Part shown: positions 43,971 through 56,263 of the stretch, piece after piece
How positions within the stretch are numbered: position 1 is the first letter of the stretch
How the letters are laid out: each line of letters opens with the position of its first letter
Assembly: GCA_001599755.1 (NCBI GenBank)
Contig: BCHX01000001.1
Span: forward strand, 5,270,001-5,334,000
Origin: Gliomastix tumulicola
Lineage: Eukaryota > Ascomycota > Sordariomycetes > Hypocreales > Bionectriaceae
Direction of reading: 5' to 3'
DNA: 64,000 bases
The notes under the pieces: model-generated
Seen by the model: only the letters and a program-made list of their open reading frames with translations
Databases searched by the model: none
What the model was told of the DNA's origin: nothing
Made by a program: the position numbers and the translations under genes

Positions 43971-46856
43971 CAGAATGACAACCCATCGTGATGCTCCAGC
44001 TGCATGTCCCGCAATGAAACTGCGAGTGGGCAGACCTGTCAGATGATAACACGGGGAAGCCAAGCAATGGCTGTATCTAGACGCCCTGGTAGATAGAATG
44101 TCTCGCGGACTTATCGCTTGGCTTCGCTTTCGCAAGATACGAGGGCTAATCTCCCACAGAGTCTGCTGACGGACTTTGAGACAGGTTGGTACGAGACCTA
44201 GAACTCGCTAGACACCCCGATAGGAGGTGTCGGGAGTGCACACCCTATCTGACTTGTCAGTGGCGGTATGCAGCCAGGGGAGGCGGAGGGGAGCAAAATG
44301 GCTGCTGCATGGCACATCCCCCTCATGCACGTCCGTGCATCTGCAGGCTGCGTCAGCCAATAGCAGGCCTGCTTTCTGACGTGGTGACGAAAAGTCGTCT
44401 CTTCGAATTGCATAATGATTAGGTCTCATTGATATGGGTCGAGAGCCTCGACCACGCACCGGATGCACTGGCAGCTGTATCGTGCACGCAATTCGCCCTT
44501 CACCGCAGGTATCCGCGCGGCATCTCCTGTATAAAACCGTGTTCTAGTCTCGCAAATGGCGGGGTGGCCGGCGTCCTGGGCGTGCTGGGAGAAGAGAAAA
44601 GAGCCGGGCTATGGAAATAGCAGGGCGATGGAACGGAGCACGAAGTCTTGTGACCAGCAAGAATTTGATCCCCCGCCACGTTCTCAGTCGCAACGAGCAA
44701 ATCGTCGTCGAGCGTTGTTGTTGGCTTGCTAAGATAGATGAGCAATGGATTCGAGGCAAAATTTTCTAACTGGAGAGCCAGCCAAACTTTTACCTAATTC
44801 CAACAACCTGATGGAGTGAAGGTTTTTTGCATCCCTTATTAGTGAGTTTGGGCCTGGTAGCAATCGAGTAATGGAAAGGCCCCTTGGACGAATGAGAGGC
44901 TCTCCCATTCTTGACCGGTCCGATGCCGCAACCCACTCTCGAATCCCCCCATCCTTCCTCGAACTTGACGGAAAGAGAGGCCGATGCTAGGTAGAGGCGA
45001 AGGGCACGGAGCTTATCTGGGAGGTGTCATCTGGACCAGGGTGTGCGAGGCGTCCCGTCCCCCAGAGTTGAGGGAGGGTCGGCATTGGGCAGTCCGTATA
45101 ATGGCATAGTAGCAGTCGGGAGAAGTAGTGTGCAAGACCAGCGCAAGCCAGAGCAGGGTACGGACTGTCGCGCCATGCAATCGCCATGCAGATTGATACC
45201 GAAGGGGAGGGGGGGGTCTGGGTCGAAACAGTCATCCGTGCAGCTGCTCACTGGTCAACTGTGAGCCTGTCGCCCAGCAAGGTGCTTCAATGCGCTTCAA
45301 CCTGGAAGCCAAGCCTCACCTTTGTGCGCCATAGCGCACCAAATTGCGCACTCGCCCCACAGCCGGTAGCCGCTATCATTTTCCCCGATTGGAGGGGCCG
45401 CAGAGATAAGCCAATGTCGAGTTGCGACACAAGCACACGCCTAGGCGAGCGCGCTTTGTGGTGGCCGGGCTTCGGAGGGGTGGCAATTGTGGACGCTGTG
45501 GGCAGTCAGATATCACCAAGACCCTTTGTCTCCCGGGGCCTGAGGTGCTTTAGGGCAGCTCTAGCGCAGAGCGGCGAGGGTCATACGTACTGACTCCAGC
45601 CCAAGATGGTCACGACTTCCGTCCCATGATTTTTTTTTATAATTCTTTGGTACCTGCCTGGTACCTGCCCTATGATGGATTGGGAGTGTTCCTGCCAGCT
45701 CTTGCTTTCGCAATTGTGGAGTTCCTGCACGCCTCAGATTAGGTTTCCATCTTGAAATTCGTCTGGACTGCCAGATTGCCCCCGTGGCAGGTACAACTGG
45801 CGTGAGGAAGGTCCGAGGAAGGTCCTCAGTGTGCCAGTACCTATTCGCTATCGGGCTCCAACTTCTAGCAGATTCTCTCCCGACCATCATCACCTCATCA
45901 GCAGCCGCCCTGAAAGGTCCCTTTGCACTGCGTGCTGGCTGCCATCCTTCAGGTTGAGTGCTGGAGCCAGCTGGGGGTGCGGTGCCACTTTATCGTTCCC
46001 TACCCTGACCCCTACCTTACCTTGAAAGCAATCATTCCATGATAGACCGCCGCAGGGCAATCAATCAATCGCCTTATCGCTGCGGCTACCCCTCCATGCG
46101 CTCGTCAGACGCTCTCTCTCAGAACGCGCGATATCAACCACTTGATCGTCCCACCCCTCCCCCAGAGCGCATCATCCATCCAGCGACCCTTCGCCAGGCA
46201 CTTTTCTCACCGTCTCCATCCCTCTATCCACTGCAATTTTCTCGCCAGTCGTCTCGGGCGAGGTGGTTTGCTCGGGGAACCGACGGAACAGACTGATAAC
46301 GGTTCGGACATCCACACCACCTTACGGTAACAGTAAGGAGGTGGCCATCCGTATCAGCAACGCCATCACCAAATTTCTCCCTGCTGTCAGGATTCCCGCC
46401 CCCGGTCCCGATAAGGACGCAGCCATCAAACCGCCGACGCTCAACAACATATACATACTCTGCCGTTTCTATTTCTCCAGGTATGCACACGGCCCCGGAT
46501 CTTCTTCTGCCCCTCAATTCGCCCCGTTCACGTCACTCCAGTCGACCTGCCACCCCAAGTTTCTTTTTCCTTCTCGTGCCGTCCTGAACGATAGACGCCA
46601 TCTGAGCGCCAAGGTTCCCAGAAGCTTTCCACCCCCGTTCTCGTCGCTCTCTTCAGTCCACGGGGTTCTTCCTAGTCCATTCCTCATATCGCCCATTTAT
46701 TCGACATTGCTCGCCCCCTTCGCTTTTCCAGTTTCTCCATCCAACCATATCCACGTTGCCTGGACTCGGAGAGCTGTTTGGCAAGGTGGCGGTCTCCAGC
46801 TGTCAGTCCTCACCCCTCCGTCTCCCCTCGCTCTTCGACCCTTACCCTTCCGCCCT

Positions 46857-46874
46857 TCCNCCCCCCCCCCCCTC
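46857..46874. repeat. C homopolymer with an ambiguous base (N at 46860)
   Basis: The only N in the window lies at the start of a 12-C run, pointing to an unresolved homopolymer length in the assembly. It is in untranslated sequence 400 bp before the NmrA start. Confidence 0.85.
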
Positions 46875-47259
46875 CAACAGCCATCCCTTATAGGACCTTG
46901 CATCCTTCCCCCCCATCCTCGACCGTTCCCTGCTGCACCTTCCTGCTGCTGTGCTCCCGCACCGCTTCCTCAGAGCTGCATCCACAGGCCCGCCGGCTAT
47001 ACATTCGTTTTACGTACTGACTGGGCCGTCGTTGAATCAATACAGGTTTCTCCATTGCCTAATACGCACGCACTTCCCCACCGGTATAGCAACTCGGCAC
47101 CAGGACAAGCACGGAAGCTTTCTCGCCATCCCAGAGGTTCCCTGCCTTATTTCGCGGGAGGCGGGCTCCTCTGTGCCAATCACGGTGCCCGTGCCCACCG
47201 CATAAAAAACTCGTCATTCCGACTGAAACCATTCCTCTCTTCCCAGAGGAGCCGTATAT

Positions 47260-48681
47260 ATGTCGGTCCACACCCTCCAGTATCGAGGCGAGGCCCAAGT
47301 CATGCCAGCCCAACTCAATGGACCCATGCCGGGTACCATCCCCATACACATCCCCTCGGATCAGGCAAACGGCTTTCGCAAACACCACAAGCACTCGCGG
47401 TCTTCCTACTCGGAGTCCTCGCCCCTCGCAAACTCCAGAAACAACTCCCTGACCTTCCGCCCACCAAAGAGGCTCATGTCTTCGCCAGACAAGACCATTG
47501 CGGTCATCAATGCCGCCGGCCGGCAGGCGGCGTCGCTCATCCGCAATGCCACAGCGGTCGGGTACCACGTTCGAGCCCAGCTGAGGAACCTGGAAGGCGT
47601 CATCGCGACCGAGGTCTCGACCAATCCCAACGTCACAGTCATCGTAGGCGAGCTGTACACGAGACACCAGCCCACCGAGGCCAACAAGGATGTCACAAAG
47701 AACGGCCCAATATCCGGCGTCGGTGTCAATCACGAGCTCATCTCGACGCTCTTCCGGGGTGCCCAGCTCGCCTTCATCAACACTACCTTTTACGGCGATG
47801 AGCTCCAGATCGGCAAGGCACTCGCCGACGCCGCCAAGAAGGCTGGTATCCAGCACTACGTCTATTCGTCCATGCCCGACCACTCGGCCTACAACTCGGA
47901 ATGGCCGTCGGTACCGCTATGGGCTGCCAAGCACCAGGTAGAGGACTACGTCCGCGAGGTGAAGTTGCCAGCCACGTTCGTGTACACGGGCATTTACAAC
48001 AACAACTTCACCTCACTGTTGTATCCTCTCTTCTGCATGGAGCTGCAGGACGACGGGTCCTTTGTCTGGCAAGCGCCCTTCCACGAAGACGCGAAGCTGC
48101 CTTGGTTGGACGCAGAGCACGACGTCGGGCCAGCCATCCTGCAGATCTTCAAGGACGGTGTATCAAAATGGAACGGCGAGCGTATCGCACTTGCGTACGA
48201 GTATTTGACACCGAAAGAGGCTTGCGAGCAGTTCGAACGAGGTGTAGGACGTCCTGTTCGGTACGTTCGTGGACCGATCGAGATCAAGGTACGGATACCG
48301 GCCGGATATCGAGAGCAGCTGGAATCACTCGAGAAGCTGTTCCGTGTCGACGAGAAGGACCCGAAGAAGCAGCCCCCGTACTTCGGCGACGCGAGACTCG
48401 ACGCCAGCACCCCCCGCCAGGCCCTCGAGCTCTGGGAGGGACCCCGAGGCCTCGAAGAATATGCCCGCGAGATGTTCCCGCTCGAGGAGGAGGCCAACGG
48501 ACTGACCTGGATGCTGGACAACGACGAGACCGACAACGGCGAGGACGACGGACTGCAGCAGACGACAACCTCGGTCGAGCAATTGCGTATCCAGGACGAC
48601 GAGGACGACGATGAGGACGAGGACGACGAGGGGCTGGTCATGCGGGGCCCCAGGAGAGACGAGGAGCAGTGGCTAGCATGA
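47260..48681 (+). CDS. nmrA: NmrA/Nmr1 nitrogen metabolite repression regulator
   Basis: Intronless, 473 residues. Residues about 73-390 are the NmrA fold: MSSPDKTIAVINAAGRQAAS is the dinucleotide-binding glycine segment, followed by QLAFINTTFYGDEL, HYVYSSMPDHSAYNSEWPSV, TGIYNNNFTSLLYPLFCMEL, LPWLDAEHDVGPAILQIFKDG and REMFPLEEEANGLTWML. This near-textbook match is to Neurospora Nmr1 and Aspergillus NmrA, which bind NAD(P) and the GATA factor AreA/NIT2 and repress nitrogen-catabolic genes when ammonium or glutamine is present. The catalytic Tyr-x3-Lys of true SDR enzymes is absent as usual. A 70-residue N-terminal extension precedes the core; initiation could instead be at Met15. The C-terminal tail is very acidic. 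Confidence 0.95.
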   Translation: MSVHTLQYRGEAQVMPAQLNGPMPGTIPIHIPSDQANGFRKHHKHSRSSYSESSPLANSRNNSLTFRPPKRLMSSPDKTIAVINAAGRQAASLIRNATAVGYHVRAQLRNLEGVIATEVSTNPNVTVIVGELYTRHQPTEANKDVTKNGPISGVGVNHELISTLFRGAQLAFINTTFYGDELQIGKALADAAKKAGIQHYVYSSMPDHSAYNSEWPSVPLWAAKHQVEDYVREVKLPATFVYTGIYNNNFTSLLYPLFCMELQDDGSFVWQAPFHEDAKLPWLDAEHDVGPAILQIFKDGVSKWNGERIALAYEYLTPKEACEQFERGVGRPVRYVRGPIEIKVRIPAGYREQLESLEKLFRVDEKDPKKQPPYFGDARLDASTPRQALELWEGPRGLEEYAREMFPLEEEANGLTWMLDNDETDNGEDDGLQQTTTSVEQLRIQDDEDDDEDEDDEGLVMRGPRRDEEQWLA

Positions 48682-50301
48682 CGGAATTGCTTGCTGCTGG
48701 TGCCTCACGGTCTCGGCTCGCGTGTGCGTGGTCTTCGTAAACGACTATTGATTTCGGCGGGGCGTATCTGTTGCATTCTTTGGATGGGCTAGGCATTGGG
48801 CGTTAAGGGAAAAAAAAGTTGCCAATCTATGGTTTGGATTGAGGGATGCCGGGGTCGCTGAGGCCCCCTGCCTTTACCTAGCAAAAAAAACAGTCTTCCT
48901 GTAAGGACAGCAGCGGCTGTCTGGTAAATGATGATGACGGAGGATAATTGGGCGGGGGGGCGTTGGGACATGTTTGTTTCCTCATGTTTTGTTAAAAAGT
49001 AAGAGAAGAAGAAAAAACAGGCAAAAAGAGAGACCCCAAGGCGGGCCATGAATTGAAAGAAGAATCGATCGAGTCAAGGGCTCTCCGGACTTCTGCCAAA
49101 GTTCTGGTGTCGTGTGACTTGCAAAGGTGGGCTGGCATTGGCTGAGGAGGGGAGACGGGGATATGCCTTGGAACTTGGGACTGGCGGTAAGACCAGACGG
49201 CATTGATGACCAGGCAGGGAAACGACACGCAGTCAGCACCACTCCGATTCTCGAAGGAGCGTCCGAATCCGAGCAACTGCTGCTGATCCCTCGATAGATA
49301 GATAGCGTTCCCAAATGAAGCCCCTCGAGGCGTCCTCGCAGATAGTGGCGTGATAAGAGGGAAGGAAAGATAGATAGAGAGAGAGAGAGAGAGAGAGTGA
49401 CGGGGGCAGAAAGAGGGAGGATGGTTCCCCCTTCTTGTACGACATTCCATTTATGCATAGAATGTACTTCCCGTACGGTTTTTACGAACCATGCCCCCTT
49501 TTGTCCCCCCCCTGATTTATCATTTCATGGACATATCTCACCCCCGTGGGGAGGTCAAAGCTGGGGGGGAGACGAACGTGGGGGGAGCGCTTCCCATTCC
49601 CGCTTTCTCTCTCTGTGTCTGTCTGTGCCATTCAATCGTCGGTTCTTTATCTCTGCCAAGGTGGCGAGGCGACAACCACTCACTGTTGGTGCCATTTAGA
49701 GCTGCTTCTTTGGTCAAAAGAGGGACATTTTTTTTCCAACTAGAATCTGGAAGCTCTATCTTGTTGGTCGATGGAGAAAAGGCAAGTGGGATGAGGACGT
49801 TAACGTCGTCGTGGTGGTGCAAAAAAAAAGCTCGGATGTCGGTGAGAGAGAGAGGGCGCTATCGTACCAAGGTACCTATTTTATAGTGGGTGGCATGGCC
49901 GGAGGGGAGGTAGACGACTACTAATTACTACTGCGTGCATCGATTTTTCTTTTCTTGATTTCTTATCATTCCCTCCTCCGCCGGACGGAGAATTGGTATC
50001 GTTCGTATATGTACGTTCGGGACCGAGGCATCTCGGGTCTCTTATCTTTGGGGGCTTTTATAGCGTTAGAAGGCGACATTTTTACACGATCCCAAACTTC
50101 GTATCAAGCTCGATTGGTATCATAAAAGCAAAGGTAGGTAGGTATATATATGCTGGTGATTTAGAATCACCCGTTTCATCAACACATGACACAGCCCATA
50201 CTCATGCCTCAAGTTCACATGTATAGCCAGCCATACAATACAACTCACTAACCTCCCCCCTCCCCTCCTCCCCTACAGCTTCAAATCTTCAGAACACCCG
50301 C
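48682..50301. other. Convergent 1.6 kb intergenic region with GA repeat
   Basis: 3' flanks of nmrA and PTR2. Contains a GATA/GA microsatellite (49367-49397), several A homopolymers and a G-rich stretch. No gene supported. Confidence 0.5.
49367..49397. repeat. GATA/GA microsatellite
   Basis: Two GATA units are followed by about 11 GA units. Simple repeat. Confidence 0.85.
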
Positions 50302-52471
50302 TTACAGGGCCGACTTCTCCGCATCCTGGGGGATCTGGAGGTTGGTGACCTTGTTGGCGATGAGACCCTCGGGCAGCTCGTTGAGCTCGTCCTCCTGCTT
50401 GTCGAGGTGGCGGAACTGGATGTAGAAGATGGTGCCGCCGCAGAACGAGAGGCAGCCGACGACGGTGTAGTTCCAGATGAGGAGCGGGTCGGCCGAGAGA
50501 GAGGTGAAGGCCTGGCCGAGGGCAGCGGCGAAGGCGGTCATGAAGAGAGCGACGGCCTGGACCATGGAACGCATGTTCTTGGGCGCCTTGGAGTAGGCGT
50601 ACTCGAGGGAGGTGATGGACGCGAACACCTCAGACAGAGCGACGAGAACGTAGGCACCGCTCTGGGCCCAGACGTTGATGGGAGCAGCCTTGCAGTCCTC
50701 GCCGGACGCGTGCCAGCCGCACTCGGAGTGCTTGTAGATGTAGTACTGAGTGACAGCAGCCCAGATCATGGCACCAGTGCCGACGAAGAACCCGCAGGCA
50801 ATACGCTTGATGGGGCTGAAGCGGATGCCATACTTGCGGAGGGCTTTTTTTTTTTTTCAGATGTCAGTGCCATTCATTCGGCTTCATCTGGGACAAAGAA
50901 TAGGAACTCACTAGGATAGACAAAGAAGTCCATGATGGGGATGAAGATGAGCAGGGAGAAGGGGTTCAGGTTGGTGATGACATCGTTGGGCACACCGTGG
51001 CGCTCCATCACGGCAGCCTGGGACACCAGGTTGTTGTTCTGGTTTCAAATGTTAGTTCTTGCCATGCTACCCGCCGAGTCACTGATTTAGGGGGCGCTTA
51101 CCGTCTGGTTGTAGGTCAGCCAGAAGAGGGGAATCCAGCAGAAGACAGCGCAGGCGTTGAAACCACGTCGCAGCTCATCGACCCAGGCATCGTCAAAGGT
51201 CATCCACTTGGGGCGCGTCTCGTCAGTGAACTTGGAGGGGCGGACGTTCTCCCAGAAGGTGCCGTCGTGCAGGTTCTTGTAGGTCTTGACGGGGTTGAGC
51301 GACCAGCGGCCCTTCTGCGCGAGCCAGAAGGTCCTCATGGCAGGGCCAAGGACGGAACCGCCAGGCTCGCGGCGGGTGAAGCGCTTGCGGCCCCAGAACA
51401 TGACGACCGGGCAGAAGAGCAGCATGGCGGTGGGGAGGGTGTATGAGAGCCAGAATCCGACGTATCGCTCAGCCCAGACCATGCTGATCTGACCAGCCAA
51501 GGCGCCGACGTTGATGGAGAAGTAGAACCACAGGTAGATGCGCTGGGCGGTGATGGCAGGGTCGACAATGACGCGCTCTCCGGAGGGGAGGGTCTTGACG
51601 TGCATGTGCTGCTCGCCGAGCTGCTCGACAATCAGGGGGTTGACGTTGGGCTTGAAGCCACCAGTACCGAATCCGATGACGAGAATACCTGTGTCTTGTG
51701 TGTCAGAGAGCTGGATCTAGTAGTAAATGAGCAGCTCCTGGCTGTTCCTTACCCATGATCATGGCGGCGAGAGAACCGTCCGTGTTCTTGATGACCGGGG
51801 GAAGCGAGGAAATGATGAGAATGATGTGACCGAGAACGTCGAGTCCCAGAGCGTACTGGATCGTCTTGTATCGTCCCAGGTAACTGTCGGCAACCCAGGC
51901 ACCGAAGAGGGGCATAGTGTATTGCCAGAACTAGATGACACAAGTGTTAGTGGTGGAATGGTCTGAGACTTCTGGCTTTCTGGTGAAGCTTACCTGGTTA
52001 AAGGTCGTGATACCGGTGCTGGCACGCTGTCCCATGCCCAGGACACCAGGCTGGTCGTCTCCGGGGACCTGCTCACCAGCGAGCGAGCCCTCGGGGAGAC
52101 TAACAAGAGCGATCAGCACAAAAGGTGAGGGAGGCATGGCGCATCACAATGGTTGCTACTTACGGGTGCTGGATGAAGTTGGTGAAGACGACAGTGGTTC
52201 CGTAGTAGGAGAAACGCTCGCAAAGCTCGATGAAGGCAATGGTGAAGATCTTGATCGGGATGGTGTTAGGAACACGGCGCAGAGTCACCATCTCCTCAGC
52301 CGTGGGCGCATCGCCCTCGAGGAGAGAGCCATCGGCCTGCAGGTTGGAAGCGACCAGAGAGGCAGCCCTCTGGTGCGTCGTCGAGGCGGCGGCGATTGAC
52401 TTCTTTCTCTCGTCAATGGCCTCGGCCACCAGCTGGGCGCCGCCAATCTCCATAGCGTCACCGGTAGGCAT
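50302..52471 (-). CDS. PTR2: PTR2-type proton/di-tripeptide transporter (POT family)
   Basis: Six exons: 52471-52164, 52099-51994, 51930-51753, 51688-51102, 51038-50912, 50843-50302; 615 residues. About 100 cytosolic residues precede TM1. The signature ELCERFSYYG, then ASTGITTFNQFWQYTMPLFGAWVADSYLGRYKTI and YLWFYFSINVGALAGQISMVW are the PTR2 motifs, followed by NACAVFCWIPLFWLTYNQT; 12 TM segments are expected. It imports di- and tripeptides across the plasma membrane with protons. Intron 5 ends in an A13 tract directly before AG rather than a pyrimidine tract, which is odd. Such genes are usually under AreA/NmrA nitrogen control and repress on ammonium. Convergent with nmrA. Confidence 0.95.
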
Positions 52472-54567
52472 GTTGGCGGTTGGGAAGCTCTCCTAGTATA
52501 GGTAGGGACAAGAGGTAGAACACAGGGCGACTGAAGGAACCAAGACCCAAGGGAGGGAAGAACAAGAAGAAGCGAGAAAAACACACAAGGATCGCAGGGG
52601 ACCGGCGACCCTTATCTACTTTGCCTCCCGCCTGGCATGTTACTACGTTGCTGCTACTCTCTTCGAGGCAGGCCCTCACACAGGCCGGGTCGGGTAGTAC
52701 GAGACTGGGCGACGGCGCGCGTATGCGATGCTACCCTCTCTAGAGCTCGGTCCAGCAAGGTCCAGGACCAAGAAACGGTATCAAGGCCGTCCAGGATGCC
52801 TGATCCAGGACATGCATGGCACCGCATGCGCGCATCCCTCAGCAACCAGATAGAGCGAGCGAGCGCCCGCGCGCGCAAAGGGACCACAAACCACTTGTAC
52901 CACTGACCAGGGATCGTCGGGCCCTCGGACCAACCAGGCGCGAGGACAGTCCCTCTTCAGGGCAGGTGGAGGGCAGCTCCAACGCCATGCAGGGAAGACC
53001 GTCGCCGACCAGGGAGCCTATCGCGAGAGAGGATAATTTTTGATGACCCCCCCCCCCCTTCTGGCTCGTCGTCTGGCTCTTCAGTCTTGGCCGTCCCATT
53101 CTCTTCCCCGTTGCATTCTAGCACGGGCTGGGATGCGGCTATTGCAGGCTAACTCATCCCCATCAGCATCTGCGCGGATGTATCACTTACGTTTAACATT
53201 CAAGGTACTTTTTAAGTTTTAGGGTTGGCCTTCCGATGGTTAAGGCTGTGGATAGTCGTGGACTCGCTGCCTCCTAGTCTCGTGTCCTGGTGGCTCGTGC
53301 TTCTTGTCTTGTTGTCCGTATCACTCGAGATTGGGGGTGTTCGGCGAAATACAATCGAGAGGGAGGGATGGTTATCAACGCCCTCGAGGGAGCCGAGGGA
53401 ACGAGGGAGTTTGAGTGGCATGACTTCGCTGCCGCCAAGGATGCTACCCATCACTTTCTTCCCGTGTGTGTTGGAGCCCTCACTTTGTGGCGGGAGATAA
53501 GGGTCGTTCCAGTGTGGAGCAGCTGTGCCTCTTCTTTCATGAACCTCGTGTGCGTGGTCTATCGAGATATGGGATTGGAGTGTTGTTGCAGTCGGTTATC
53601 CTTGCTTGCGCATCGAGATGAGGGTCGGTTTGCTTGTCGGGTGCTTGACGTCCAAGGTGACAACTCTGTCGGCACTCGAGTCTTCGTCCTCATGTCCGTC
53701 GTTGTCGTCGTTGTTGTCGTCGCCGTCGCGGCACTCACCCCTTGCCCAAGAAACGCCACTCTCCGCTGGCTTATCTGGCTTACCCTGACTGCCGATTGAA
53801 AAAGGGCCGGCAAGTGGTTTCAACCGGGTTCAGCTTGCGGAGGTGGCTTGAGCCCCCAACTTAGGCTGCTTTGGAGGCCTGTGACCCAGGACCTAAGACC
53901 TGCGGCTCCTGAACAGCGAGGGAAAAAAACAGCCCAAGCCTCAAGGGATGGAATTTTTCTTTCTCGCCCAAGCTAGCACTTGCCCCATCTTGCCTAGCCC
54001 TCCGAGCTAGAACATTCGTGCTTTCCTTCTCCGCCTCTTGGCAAGTCGCCAATTTGCATTTCGCTCCTGCATGTTCTTGTCGCGCTACTGCGGCACGCAG
54101 TACCGGCAGGCCAAGTATCTGGGCAACGTCAAATCTCCCTAGAGCTACTTGTGCTGGCGGTACCGCTGGGGGGCGCTTTCCTCGGCGGGTGATGGATTGG
54201 CACTGATAGGGAGGGACCTTTTGGAAAGAGCCATGGAGCACCGACACGTGATTGAGATTTGGGGGCCCACTTTGATACGATCAGCGCGACCAACTGACTG
54301 CAGGCGCACTGAGGACGAAGCAACCAACAGCTATTCCCTGTTGGCTTGCAGATACGCGTGACGGGTTTATGGATTGAATCAATCAATCCATCATTGTTGA
54401 AGCGTCACTGATTCCGTCCATCTCCACATTCCGCCCGTCCGCCTCTCTGTGTGCTGGCCGACCTAATCAAGGAGGACGGTTAATCACCTCTCGCTGCTCC
54501 CCCGCTCCACGGCCAACTGACCAGCTGCTATCCCCATCTGGAACTCGGCCTGCAGCCCATGTCAGCC
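52472..54567. promoter_or_regulatory. 2.1 kb divergent region PTR2 / RIC8
   Basis: Promoter space of both genes, with several GATA sites and a C13 homopolymer near 53046. Open frames at 53.2-53.8 kb have no protein-like features. No gene supported. Confidence 0.5.
52611..52617 (-). promoter_or_regulatory. AreA-type GATA site upstream of PTR2
   Basis: AGATAAG on the PTR2 coding strand, about 140 bp before the ATG, fits HGATAR bound by AreA/NIT2. Further HGATAR matches occur near 52849 and 53496. Functional only by inference. Confidence 0.45.
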
Positions 54568-56263
54568 ATGGATGCACCACGTTCGTACATACCCTACATC
54601 TCGGCGAGTCATTCTCGTGGCAAGGTTCCAGAGGTTCTGATATTGATAGATGTGTAGAGACTAAGGCCGAGGTGGAACAAATCCTCACCACACTCGAGAA
54701 GAAGGATGGCAGCTCAAGCAGCCAGGGTGAGTTCATAGATGAGTGCCACTCACACAGTTGTGCTTTCTCACACGCACATGCACACGCGCCGTTCTAGTAC
54801 TGACCAGGTGTGCTTCACGCAGTGCTTGACGGTCTATTGAAGCAGCTGCACAATGCCACCAAGATCAGGCCTGACGCCGTCCTGGAGCCACTCTATGCTA
54901 AGCGAGGCGTGCGAATTCTCGGCCTCTATGCCTTCGACGACTCACCCAAACCGGAGCACCTTCCAGCCCTAAGATGTCTGAACAACGTGCTTGTCAGATC
55001 AGTCCCCTCACGGCAGTTCTTGTCCTCTGAGATTGGCGCCTCCAAGATCGTTTCGCTGCTCAAGGTAATCCTCTCCGGATATTACTTACATGGCTCTGGC
55101 GGGTGGTTAACCATGACGTCTAGCGCAATGATCCCGAAGATGAACTGGCCCTGGCAAATATCATCATCTTCTCATGCCATGGAACGGATCTTGATCTTGG
55201 CTCAGCATTTGACAATGATGGCCTTGGTGAAGCTATGAATGCCGTGAGAAACCCTGTGGCTGAGCTGACGACTTGGCTCCTTGAATCTGACCAGGTTTCT
55301 AGATTATCATCAGGAATGTTAAGAATGGCACCTTACCGACAGCTGAGCCTACCTCCGGACCCTCTGCCAGTCTGAGACTGCTGTCCACACTCGGTGCCCG
55401 GTACGAATCATATGCTGGCCTATTTCTCGACTCCGTTGAACCGATACTGGAGATGCTCTCCAAAATGACCATCCTGTCCCCTCCCCTCCAAGCCCCGGTC
55501 TCTCACATCGTCAACTGTCTCGCTATGCTGCCGCTGGACCAGGCCAAGTCACTTCCATTGGCAGGAGTGGACAAGCTAGTCGAGGTTCTCAAGAATTGCA
55601 TATCGCACTACGGCGCGTTGGACAAGGACGGCGAATTCCTGCCACTACTGTTCAGCTTTCACAAGCTGTCCCAGTCAGGGGCGGCTGAGGCAAAGAGCCG
55701 ACTCAAGGAACGCTTTCTACCCACCGACGACGACCGCACTCAGGTGCTCGGCAGGGGCGACAGCTTACCGCATAAGCTTTTGAGCATGACGAACAATTCC
55801 ATGTTCTCCGAGGTTAGGGAGGTCGTCATGTCTATCTTCTTCGAGCTGTCCGACCAGAACCCGACCCAGTTTGTCCACAACGTCGGGTTTGGGAACGCAG
55901 CTGGGTATCTCTCGTCGAAGGGCATCCAGATCTCGCAGCAAGATCTGGAAACCGAAGCTGCTGGCCCGGAGGTGAACCCGATCACGGGCCAGAGAATAGA
56001 TGCCGAGCCGGATGTGCCGTTGCCGGATATGACGGATGAGGAGAAGGAGCGCGAGGCAGAGAGGTTATTCGTGCTGTTTGAAAGGTATACTCCCCCCCCC
56101 CCCCACAATGAACGCGCGAAAAGAGAATATTGCTGACATAATTTGCAGGCTCAAGGCGACTGGAGTGGTGGACGTCGAGAACCCTGTGGTGCAGGCTGCT
56201 CGAGAGGGCCGGATTCAGGAGCTTCCAGACTCGGACTCTAGCGATGACGAGGCCAAGAAGTGA
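54568..56263 (+). CDS. ric8: Ric8/synembryn, G-alpha chaperone and exchange factor
   Basis: Six exons proposed: 54568-54584, 54650-54726, 54823-55064, 55124-55243, 55303-56084, 56149-56263; 450 residues. The armadillo-like body reads PEHLPALRCLNNVLVRSVPSR, then DELALANIIIFSCHGTDLDL, FDNDGLGEAMNA and SEVREVVMSIFFELSDQNP. The Ric8 hallmarks are NVGFGNAAGYL and NPITGQRIDAE. The acidic C-terminus (LPDSDSSDDEAKK) resembles the CK2-phosphorylated tail. In Neurospora and Magnaporthe, Ric8 folds and activates G-alpha subunits for growth and cAMP signalling. The first two exons are weak: the micro-exon start and the exon-3 acceptor (AG 54807 or AG 54822) are my best guess. From exon 3 onward the model is solid. 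Confidence 0.85.

Larger units (their letters stand above)
43014..47259. other. 4.2 kb gene-free region upstream of NmrA
   Basis: No supported protein gene. Contains TG/GTGC microsatellites (43171-43182 and about 43933-43970), then a CT/CCA-rich segment from about 46100 that is probably promoter and a long 5'UTR of nmrA. One ambiguous base (46860) sits in a C homopolymer. A long regulatory leader or non-coding RNA is possible. Confidence 0.5.

Noticed and set aside
45186..45893. Overlapping open frames of about 110-135 codons in the nmrA upstream region
   Set aside because: Random composition on both strands; no splice-linked partners.
46263..47801. 512-codon open frame overlapping nmrA in another frame
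   Set aside because: Crosses the N and a C homopolymer, is Pro/Ser low complexity and conflicts with the strongly conserved NmrA frame.
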